A DNA stretch of 14,679 nucleotides from Chryseobacterium gleum. Lineage in GTDB: Bacteria; Bacteroidota; Bacteroidia; Flavobacteriales_D; Sanyastnellaceae. Below, piece by piece: positions 8,535 through 14,679 of this stretch. Under the pieces are notes generated by a model. That model was not told the DNA's origin. It was given only the letters and a program-made list of their open reading frames with translations, and made no database searches. The translations under genes and the position numbers were made by a program. Position 1 is the first letter of the stretch. Every line of letters starts with the position of its first letter. The stretch is from the NCBI GenBank assembly GCA_945878835.1, contig CAMCUG010000019.1, positions 1 to 14,679 of the forward strand. Reading direction: 5' to 3'.

Positions 8535-8550
8535 TACGTATAAGTACGTA
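8535..8550. promoter_or_regulatory. candidate operator dyad 1 (TACGT-N6-ACGTA)
   Basis: The sequence ATACGTA-TAAG-TACGTAT (8534-8551) is a perfect inverted repeat with 7-base arms. Each arm also contains the palindrome TACGTA, and the two palindromes start exactly 10 bases apart, about one helical turn. This fits a site for a dimeric helix-turn-helix regulator such as the NarL-type regulator encoded in the adjacent operon. Binding is inferred, not shown. Confidence 0.55.
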
Positions 8551-8622
8551 TGTGAAAAATTCAACCGCCCGATTTTTTTGGGAATCACTGATTTCGATTC
8601 GTGAATTGTGGCTGAGAAAAAG

Positions 8623-8638
8623 TACGCGGTAATGCGTA
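8623..8638. promoter_or_regulatory. candidate operator dyad 2 (TACGC-N6-GCGTA)
   Basis: TACGC and GCGTA form a perfect 5-base inverted repeat around a 6-base centre, the same geometry as the dyad at 8535-8550. The centres are 88 bases apart. The half-site consensus of the two is TACGY. The site lies 130 bases upstream of the plus-strand gene at 8769. A role as response-regulator site is inference. Confidence 0.5.
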
Positions 8639-8768
8639 TTGCTATTCCATTGGACTTGCATTTGCTTTGAACCTGCTTAAAAAACAATTTATTTCTAGAA
8701 AAAAACTACTGTGCTTTACAAGAAAAGAAATCAAAACAAAAAAGGAAATAACAAACAATTAAAGGTTT

Positions 8769-11700
8769 ATGAATTACAAGTATTTACTCCTGCTACTAGC
8801 AATAACGCTCATGCATAATCGTTCAGCCGAAATCTTTGCTCAACAAAGTGAAGAATTATTCTTTGAGAATTATGCCTCCTTCGCAACACAAGAAATGTAC
8901 TACAAGAGTTCATTAATCAAAGGCAGTGATGGATATATCTACAGTTGCGGCGCAACCCTGAATGCACAAGGTAATTACGACATGATTTTATCTAAACTTA
9001 CATCTGCAAATGAACTCGTGTGGAATGCTGTATATGCCGGTACCAGCGGTGGTGATGATTTCGCATCAGATCTTGTTCAAGATTCACAAGGTAACATCAT
9101 TATTACAGGAGCAGAGTATATTTCAGTTGGAAATTACAATGCCGTTACAATAAAATATTCACCAACAGGTAGCTTAATTTGGCAACAGAGTTACAATGGG
9201 GCAGGAAATTCCTACGATGGTGGTATTAGCTTATCAATTGATCAGACAAATAATTTGTATATCGTTGGATCTACATTCGGCTCTAGTACTCAAAGTAATT
9301 TCCTCACTATTAAATATAACTCATCAGGTACACAGTTATGGACTTCGACTTGGGATGGAATTGGATTAAATGATTTAGGGACGAAAATTGCGATTAATGG
9401 AAATCAAGTAGCACTTGTTGGCGTTTCTCAGCAGTCAGCTAGCAGCTGGAAAATGGCTGCGATTTATTTTCAACCACAAACAGGTGCGTTTCTAGGTTCC
9501 AGATTAAGTGGTGGAAATACAGCCGGAATAAATCGAGTTTCTGATGTAGCTATAGACGCAAATGATAACACCTACATCATTGGTTCTGCCAAAAATTCTG
9601 GACAAGGATTGGACGTTAAGGTTTTAAAACTTTCAGCGAGCTATGACATTATATGGCAGCAAAGTGTTAATGGGTCGGCAAATACCGACGATGAAGGATT
9701 GGGATTGGAGCTAACTTCGAACGGTGATGTAGTTGTTTGTGGTTATTTGACTAACGACGGAACTGGAAAGGATGTTTTCGCGAGCAAACTGAATGGAATA
9801 ACCGGAAATACAATTTGGTCAGCGCATTATGACGAAGAAGGATTTGATGATAAGGGAGTAGATTTAAAATTAGAAAATGATGAAGAGCCAATAATCTGTT
9901 GTAGTTCATTTAAATTGCAGAATATTGACTTTCTTCTTTTAAAATATTCTGGCATAGATGGAAATCTAATAGCCAAGGCAAGATGGAACGGAGATTCAAA
10001 CTTAAACGACTCTCCAGTAAGCATAGCAATTGACAACAGTGACAACAGTATCTATGTTGTTGGACAAAGTGAAGTAACTGAAGGCAAATTCAAATATGTA
10101 AATACAAAGTGGCTTCTGCATGACCTGTACTTACCGATAAACGTAATTAATGAATGTGGCGTTAATGGTTACATTCAAAATAGAGGACAAATTAGAAATG
10201 TTGATTTCACAAGCAATGAAGACATTGAATTTTATTCTATTAAGAATCACATTGGAATCTACTTGGAACAGACAAATATTGCCTATCAAATTGCAACCAT
10301 AAACGAGTTGGATTCTGTAATAACAGATTTGTATCGTGTTGACTTAACATTCGACAAGGGCAATAACGACTCGAAACTTTACCCAATATCTGAAAAAGAC
10401 GAATTCTATAATTTCTATCTTGCCCACATGGCCGGTAAAGCAGAAAGAACATCTGCTTTCAGAGGAGTTGTGAAATATGATGTGTACGACCAAATTGACA
10501 TGCTCTTTTCATGCGGTACCAGTGGCTACAAAAACTACCTCGTAGCAAGACCAGGATCAAACCTCTCAAATTTTGGCTTTTCCTTTGAAGGCCAAAGTTC
10601 AATATCAATGGATAATTCAGGAAATCTTATAATTGGAATGGGGGCAGAAAACCTAACTCAACTAGCCCCATTGGCCTATTCACTTGATGAAACTTCGGGA
10701 GAGCTTACTTTATTAAGTTGGCAACCAACATATTCAATAACTGATAATATTGTTAAACTCGCATCAATACAACCTTATAACGGCGTTTTAGTTATAACGT
10801 TTGAACAAGCTTCCTCGGAAATTCAAACCGTCGAGTCAGTAGGGAATTTAGATTGGAGCACGTTTATTGGTAATAATGGTGAAGATCAATCTCTTGATGT
10901 GGTTGCAGATGCGAATGAAAATGTCTGGGTTGTAGGTGAGGAGGCTAGTTTTCCCTTCTCTGGAAATATCGGTTCAGCAACCATTAATATTGGCTTTCAG
11001 TTCTTAGGTGATGCTTATGTAGCAAAATTTACTGATAATTGCCGACTTCAATACATGACTGTTTGGGGAGGGAATAACTACGACCGAGCCTATAGCGTTG
11101 ACTTGGGAGAAAACAACCAAATATATGTTGTTGGTGCAACACAAAGTGATAACATAACTGGTTGGGGTCCAAACGGCATTGATTACAACTTTTTCCAAGG
11201 AGGATTTGGCGATGGTTTTTATTTGAAGCTAGATGTTAGTGGTATTGTGCTAGTCGATAGTTACATAGGAGGGGCGGGAATAGACGTGTGCACAGGAGTT
11301 TCCTTTAGATCTAATTTAGACGGAAGCAAAGAAGTCTGGATAGCCGGGTATGCTAACAACAATCAAAATTTTCCAATCAGCCCAAATTCAAATTTATTCG
11401 GTGCTTATTCAGGAATGTATGATGGATTTGTACTAAGGCTGAACGGTATCACAGATCAACTTATGTTAGGAAGATGGGTTGGAAGCCAGGAAAATGATTT
11501 TATTACAGATATAGATGACACACCAGGTGGTCCTATGTTTATTGGAATTACAAAAGCCGAGAGTTACTCTACTTCGCAAAATATGCCTCCTACAGACGGG
11601 AAATTCCCTAACTACACGCAAAATCAAGGTTTTCATCACCCCTGGTTTGATACGTCACAATCAGATCTTGGAAACTACTTTTTAGGAAGAATTGACAATA

Positions 11701-12710
11701 CCACAAACACGCTAAATTGGACAACCTCTTTCGGAGCTGCACCTATGTATCTAATTAGCGAAAGTAAACCTTGTATTGCAATTAAAAACTTTGGTTTGAC
11801 TACTGAATCGCCGTCAACAATATACATTTGTGGAACTGTCCGAGAATCAGGCTCAGCGTCGTTTCCTCTCTACTCAAATGCCGGGACATACAACCAAAAT
11901 GAATCTGGCGGCAATGATGATGCTTTTATTGCATCCTTCAGGGCTGCAGGCAGCGGGACCATTCAGCAAGTTTGGTGTAGTTTTTTTGGTGGTCTGACAA
12001 ATGAAAATGCATTTGGTCTTGCAATAGATAAAAATAGCAATGTTTTTATGACAGGGTGGTTTGCTGGGGCTAACCTTCAACTTTCAAACGACGGTTGCCA
12101 AGTCCCAAGTAATGGAGAATTTCCGATTTGTAATTATAGCGGCGCAAACTACATGGAAACCGACAATTTGAATTCATCTCTAAAAAGAACGTTTATTGCT
12201 AGTTTTGATCAGTATTCTAATATTCTATGGAGTACGGAATTTGGAAGTGGAGATTTTAACACTGGTCGCTCGCTTGCTGTAGGTTCTGACAAACTATTTT
12301 TAACAGGAATATCAAGTAACACCTGGAGCATTTTGGAATTTGACCCCAACAGTACCTTAGATTATTTTCAAAATACTATTTCGGGAATACAAGATGGAAC
12401 CATAGCTAGATTTGACATTCCGATAATTACTGGCGTGGAAGAAATGAATGCTGAAGTAAATTCAAGTTTTGCAATAAACCTTTATCCAAATCCGGCGAAC
12501 AATATTTTACACGTATCATTAGCTAATCCGGCAGCGAATGTTAGCTTTAAAATTTTCAACTCGGTTGGACAAATTGTAGATTCTAAAACCTTCAACACTG
12601 GTGCTGAAAATCTGAATGTGGACATTTCCAAATTAAATTCAGGAGTTTACAGAATTGTTTTTTCATTGAACAACAATAATACTGTCTCATGTGGATTTAT
12701 AAAAGAATAG
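8769..12710 (+). CDS. double beta-propeller (SBBP-like) surface protein with T9SS type A sorting domain
   Basis: This 1313-residue protein has a signal peptide (about 1-25, ending I-F-A-Q). Residues about 40-445 hold eight propeller-type repeats spaced about 53 residues apart, each with a D-x-x-x-N-x-Y/I-I-V-G-type strand (near 51, 108, 161, 211, 264, 319, 369 and 423) and W-Q-Q/L-W segments between, as in SBBP repeats. A non-repeat insert (about 463-690) begins V-N-G-Y-I-Q-N-R-G-Q and looks like the domain that often precedes SBBP repeats in Bacteroidota (DUF7948-like, from memory). A second set of seven repeats (near 714, 781, 851, 919, 1016, 1088 and 1172) follows, including D-A-N-E-N-V-W-V-V-G. 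The C-terminal T9SS domain starts near 1233 (L-Y-P-N-P-A-N-N) and ends F-I-K-E. It is a surface or secreted protein whose ligand is unknown. The start follows an A-rich leader with no Shine-Dalgarno sequence. Confidence 0.9.
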   Translation: MNYKYLLLLLAITLMHNRSAEIFAQQSEELFFENYASFATQEMYYKSSLIKGSDGYIYSCGATLNAQGNYDMILSKLTSANELVWNAVYAGTSGGDDFASDLVQDSQGNIIITGAEYISVGNYNAVTIKYSPTGSLIWQQSYNGAGNSYDGGISLSIDQTNNLYIVGSTFGSSTQSNFLTIKYNSSGTQLWTSTWDGIGLNDLGTKIAINGNQVALVGVSQQSASSWKMAAIYFQPQTGAFLGSRLSGGNTAGINRVSDVAIDANDNTYIIGSAKNSGQGLDVKVLKLSASYDIIWQQSVNGSANTDDEGLGLELTSNGDVVVCGYLTNDGTGKDVFASKLNGITGNTIWSAHYDEEGFDDKGVDLKLENDEEPIICCSSFKLQNIDFLLLKYSGIDGNLIAKARWNGDSNLNDSPVSIAIDNSDNSIYVVGQSEVTEGKFKYVNTKWLLHDLYLPINVINECGVNGYIQNRGQIRNVDFTSNEDIEFYSIKNHIGIYLEQTNIAYQIATINELDSVITDLYRVDLTFDKGNNDSKLYPISEKDEFYNFYLAHMAGKAERTSAFRGVVKYDVYDQIDMLFSCGTSGYKNYLVARPGSNLSNFGFSFEGQSSISMDNSGNLIIGMGAENLTQLAPLAYSLDETSGELTLLSWQPTYSITDNIVKLASIQPYNGVLVITFEQASSEIQTVESVGNLDWSTFIGNNGEDQSLDVVADANENVWVVGEEASFPFSGNIGSATINIGFQFLGDAYVAKFTDNCRLQYMTVWGGNNYDRAYSVDLGENNQIYVVGATQSDNITGWGPNGIDYNFFQGGFGDGFYLKLDVSGIVLVDSYIGGAGIDVCTGVSFRSNLDGSKEVWIAGYANNNQNFPISPNSNLFGAYSGMYDGFVLRLNGITDQLMLGRWVGSQENDFITDIDDTPGGPMFIGITKAESYSTSQNMPPTDGKFPNYTQNQGFHHPWFDTSQSDLGNYFLGRIDNTTNTLNWTTSFGAAPMYLISESKPCIAIKNFGLTTESPSTIYICGTVRESGSASFPLYSNAGTYNQNESGGNDDAFIASFRAAGSGTIQQVWCSFFGGLTNENAFGLAIDKNSNVFMTGWFAGANLQLSNDGCQVPSNGEFPICNYSGANYMETDNLNSSLKRTFIASFDQYSNILWSTEFGSGDFNTGRSLAVGSDKLFLTGISSNTWSILEFDPNSTLDYFQNTISGIQDGTIARFDIPIITGVEEMNAEVNSSFAINLYPNPANNILHVSLANPAANVSFKIFNSVGQIVDSKTFNTGAENLNVDISKLNSGVYRIVFSLNNNNTVSCGFIKE

Positions 12711-14068
12711 CGCTTGTCTTCTCATTTTCTCTAATCTCGTTAGCCCACCACGGACAATTGTGGTTGGATCTGGATTCAGGATTTAGATGTGGCCCTCATT
12801 TTTCTTATGTGTATCAACTACTCCCCGACAATGAAAATAAAACAATTACTGTTGGGGGTTGGTTGACTACACTCGATTGTGAAGAGCTATATGTACCGGC
12901 CACATGGGATGGAATTTCATGGAGTGAGTTGGGTGAGAAATCTGATTACGACATGATTTTCGATCCGCTTATGAAATACAATGAGAAAATATACGCGGGC
13001 AATCATTACTTTGGGACGGATAAAAATTCATTAGTCCTTTTCAGTGAACAGCAGTGGGACACTATTCCAGTTGGTTTTTATCCAAGTCTTATTACAGATT
13101 TTATTGAGTACAATGATTTATTGTATGCAACTGGTGGGTATTTCATAATTAATGGCGACACCTCAAATCTCGTTTTTCAGTACGACGGAAACCAAGTACA
13201 ACCGTTGGTAGATTTCTTTGATGAAAACGCAAGAGGTAATTGTCTGGCCTTTTATCACGATACACTTTTTGTTGGAGGCCGTTTTTGGGACTCTCAAAGG
13301 AATATCAATCACTTCGCTTCAATCTATGACGGAGATATACACAAAGCTGGACAAGGATTTGGGCTTGATGCTAATGTTGAAGCAATGGTTGTTTACGACA
13401 ACAAACTATGGCTAGGCGGCACTTTTGATTTAGGATCTTTTGGCAACACGGAGCGCTTACATTTAGCCTATTACGACGGGCATGCTATTTACCCCGCACC
13501 GCATCAAACCAACGGGCGTGTGGTGTCCATGGAAGTGTATGAAAATGAGTTGTACCTCGCAGGTTGGTTTTCTGAAATTGATGGAATGGAGTCTCACGGT
13601 GTTGCTAAATTGAACCAATTCGGCAGTTTCGCTATTAACCCAGACACAATCTACAATTCATACGACACTCCAGCTTCAACATTCCCAAATGTTGTTAGAG
13701 ATATTGCAATAATGAACGATACGCTATACATCGCGGGAGACTTTAAAAGAATTGGCTCTTGCGACCATCTCAATTCAATTGCTAAATTGAACAAGTCGTT
13801 AACCTGGAAATCCATTCCATTGCAATCTAATTTCATCATATATCCCAATCCAACGCTAGGCGAGCTAGTCCTTGAGACCAATAGCTACTTCAATCAATCG
13901 GCTCCCATTCGCATGTATGATTCTTCTGGCCGTTTGGTGTTAGAAGACACCTGGTTACTCGGAGAACGACAGAAAAGAATCTCCTTATCTTCATTCAGTA
14001 ACGGAGCGTATATCTTGCAATTAGAAACAAACGGAGAAAAGTTGAGTAGGACCATTATTAAGGAGTAG
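12689..14068 (+). CDS. seven-repeat beta-propeller surface protein with T9SS type A sorting domain
   Basis: This 459-residue protein starts inside the end of the preceding gene, overlapping it by 22 bases in another frame. That start gives a good signal peptide (M-W-I-Y-K-R then a hydrophobic core, ending A-H-H-G-Q near residue 23), which supports it. Seven copies of a Y-x-x-x-L-Y-x-x-G-x-F-type strand recur near residues 50, 97, 141, 189, 236, 284 and 342 (for example Y-H-D-T-L-F-V-G-G-R-F and Y-E-N-E-L-Y-L-A-G-W-F). The spacing of about 44-58 residues fits a single seven-bladed propeller. The C-terminal T9SS domain (about 378-459) has Y-P-N-P-T, S-S-G-R-L-V and S-N-G-A-Y, ending I-I-K-E. 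The overlap indicates co-transcription and probably coupled translation with the 1313-residue protein. Function beyond surface display or secretion is unknown. Confidence 0.9.
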   Translation: MWIYKRIALVFSFSLISLAHHGQLWLDLDSGFRCGPHFSYVYQLLPDNENKTITVGGWLTTLDCEELYVPATWDGISWSELGEKSDYDMIFDPLMKYNEKIYAGNHYFGTDKNSLVLFSEQQWDTIPVGFYPSLITDFIEYNDLLYATGGYFIINGDTSNLVFQYDGNQVQPLVDFFDENARGNCLAFYHDTLFVGGRFWDSQRNINHFASIYDGDIHKAGQGFGLDANVEAMVVYDNKLWLGGTFDLGSFGNTERLHLAYYDGHAIYPAPHQTNGRVVSMEVYENELYLAGWFSEIDGMESHGVAKLNQFGSFAINPDTIYNSYDTPASTFPNVVRDIAIMNDTLYIAGDFKRIGSCDHLNSIAKLNKSLTWKSIPLQSNFIIYPNPTLGELVLETNSYFNQSAPIRMYDSSGRLVLEDTWLLGERQKRISLSSFSNGAYILQLETNGEKLSRTIIKE

Positions 14069-14113
14069 AGGAACTACGTAATTGGAAAATCGAAGGTTTT
14101 ATTCCTACTTCAT

Positions 14114-14266
14114 AATTGGAACTTCGTTGCTAAATCGTCGAAGACCCTCGTTAAAGACCCTAGCAACAAAGTTGCCCTCGTCCTTCGGACACTCGTTACT
14201 TGGTAACATTAGTTGCTCCGCAACATTCGCGCGTCGCGCATTCTTACCTTATTTACAATTGGAACT
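14114..14266. repeat. string of mini-hairpins between 10-base direct repeats
   Basis: Perfect direct repeats AATTGGAACT occur at 14114-14123 and 14257-14266, 143 bases apart. Between them lie five tight inverted repeats: GCAAC-aaa-GTTGC (14163-14175), GTCC-ttc-GGAC (14180-14190), GTTAC-ttg-GTAAC (14195-14207), GTTGC-tcc-GCAAC (14212-14224) and GCGCG-t-CGCGC (14229-14239). A wider pair, CTTCG/CGAAG, lies at 14122-14126 and 14139-14143. This could be a small non-autonomous repeat element or a structured RNA region. No family is recognised. Confidence 0.5.
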
Positions 14267-14306
14267 GGCATAGAACTAAATTTCAAAAAGGATATTCTTA
14301 CAATTA

Positions 14307-14339
14307 ATACCTTCAGGTCGTGAGTGAAACCGGAGGTAT
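14307..14339. repeat. imperfect inverted repeat (possible stem-loop)
   Basis: ATACCT (14307-14312) pairs with AGGTAT (14334-14339), and GGT (14316-14318) pairs with ACC (14329-14331) across a small internal bulge. This leaves a loop of about 10 bases. No T-run follows on the plus strand, so it is not a typical terminator. Confidence 0.4.
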
Positions 14340-14461
14340 CTGAAAAACATAAAGAGGCAGCTTTGAGAAATTCAACTAAAAATTCAAAAAACCATTACAA
14401 TTGGAATAATCTAAATGTTTAATCATAAACAACATAGACCAAAATACACGAAATTTACAAA

Positions 14462-14679
14462 ATGAATCAATGGGAAGAAACTGCTATAAAATTACTAACC
14501 AAAAGTCTGCATCCAGTTCCTCTAGAACTAAATGAATTAGATTGGAAAAGCGATTTGTCACCGAAAAAAGAACGTTTGGCGCAACATCTTTCTGCGTTTG
14601 CTAATCAAGCCAATGGCGGGTATTTAGCTTTTGGATTTGATAATAATGGCAAATCAAAACCAATAGAAAAAACTGAAAT
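14462..14679 (+). CDS. AlbA_2/Schlafen-like domain protein, N-terminal part only
   Basis: The frame opens with ATG at 14462 after an A/T-rich leader and stays open for 72 codons to the window edge. The protein begins M-N-Q-W-E-E-T-A and has E-L-N-x-L-D-W-K-S-D (about 22-31). Then follow S-P-K-K-E-R-L-A-Q-H-L-S-A-F-A-N, N-G-G-Y-L-A-F-G-F-D and N-N-G. The pattern of an acidic E/K-x-D patch, then A-F-A-N-x-x-G-G-x-L-x-F-G-x-D-x-x-G, is the core of the AlbA_2 (Schlafen AlbA-like, putative nucleic-acid-binding) domain. Full-length members usually carry further C-terminal domains, often a divergent ATPase or winged helix, which are out of view here. Roles range from transcription regulation to proposed defence functions, and nothing here decides between them. 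The gene is unrelated in type to the neighbouring surface proteins. Confidence 0.75.
   Translation, partial: MNQWEETAIKLLTKSLHPVPLELNELDWKSDLSPKKERLAQHLSAFANQANGGYLAFGFDNNGKSKPIEKTE

Larger units (their letters stand above)
8374..8768. other. divergent intergenic region between the signalling operon and the double-propeller gene
   Basis: This 395-base stretch separates two divergently transcribed units and should carry promoters for both. It contains two TACGY-N6-RCGTA dyads (8535-8550 and 8623-8638), one candidate minus-strand promoter element near 8399-8406, and A-rich leader DNA just before the plus-strand start at 8769. A 70-codon minus-strand frame at 8475-8687 overlaps the dyads and looks fortuitous. 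I saw no RNA gene. Confidence 0.75.
14069..14461. other. hairpin-rich intergenic region
   Basis: This 393-base gap follows the surface-protein pair and precedes the AlbA_2-type gene. It holds a chain of very short hairpins flanked by direct repeats (14114-14266), a larger imperfect dyad (14307-14339), and four copies of AATTGGAA, starting at 14080, 14114, 14257 and 14399. No Rho-independent terminator with a clear T-run was found. A 63-codon frame at 14082-14273 runs through the hairpins and looks fortuitous. Confidence 0.7.

Noticed and set aside
8583..8604. TCAC-N12-GTGA inverted repeat between the two dyads
   Set aside because: The arms are only four bases, and a repeat of this size is common by chance in AT-rich DNA.
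8475..8687. 70-codon minus-strand frame in the divergent intergenic region
   Set aside because: It has no recognisable domain, a low-quality residue mix, and it overlaps both candidate operator dyads. Such a frame is expected by chance.
14074..14080. TACGTA palindrome just after the 459-residue gene
   Set aside because: There is no second half-site at the required spacing, so it does not fit the dyad geometry.
14114..14266. CRISPR array
   Set aside because: The repeats are short, differ from one another and are not separated by uniform spacers. No cas gene is nearby.
14082..14273. 63-codon plus-strand frame after the 459-residue gene
   Set aside because: It reads straight through the hairpin chain, and its Ser/Arg/Leu-rich product follows from the palindromes. 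No protein family is evident.

Overview
The window looks like a chromosomal segment from a member of the Bacteroidota, probably a flavobacterial-type organism. The DNA is AT-rich. Starts are preceded by A/T-rich leaders without clear Shine-Dalgarno sequences. Four large predicted surface or secreted proteins carry an N-terminal signal peptide and a C-terminal domain of the type IX secretion system (T9SS) type A kind (a P-N-P motif, then G-R-L/G-Q-I, then S-G-x-Y). The family assignment is firm; the genus cannot be named from this sequence.

Layout. On the minus strand, the left edge (1-1710) holds a T9SS cargo gene cut a few codons before its end. Its start lies 18 bases after the stop of a 1367-residue parallel beta-helix T9SS protein (1729-5832). 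Next comes a compact four-gene signalling operon, also on the minus strand and transcribed from 8373 to 5973. It encodes a 106-residue protein of unknown function, a seven-helix membrane protein, a minimal HisKA_3-type sensor kinase and a NarL/LuxR-type response regulator. Its junctions are a 1-base overlap, a 3-base gap and a 4-base overlap. A 395-base divergent intergenic region follows. On the plus strand come a 1313-residue double beta-propeller T9SS protein (8769-12710) and a 459-residue seven-repeat propeller T9SS protein (12689-14068), whose coding regions overlap by 22 bases. A 393-base gap (14069-14461) contains a string of tiny hairpins between direct repeats. At the right edge begins a gene with an AlbA_2/Schlafen-like domain (14462 to the edge).

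How the genes may work together. The kinase has one membrane helix and no input domain, so the co-encoded 7TM protein and the small protein are the natural candidates for its sensing module. The divergent intergenic region carries two dyads of identical geometry, TACGY-N6-RCGTA. A third copy with one mismatch lies upstream of the beta-helix gene. This suggests, as inference, that the response regulator binds these sites and controls its own operon and the surface-protein genes on both sides. The most interesting candidates in the window are this sensory operon with its putative regulon and the hairpin-rich intergenic element.
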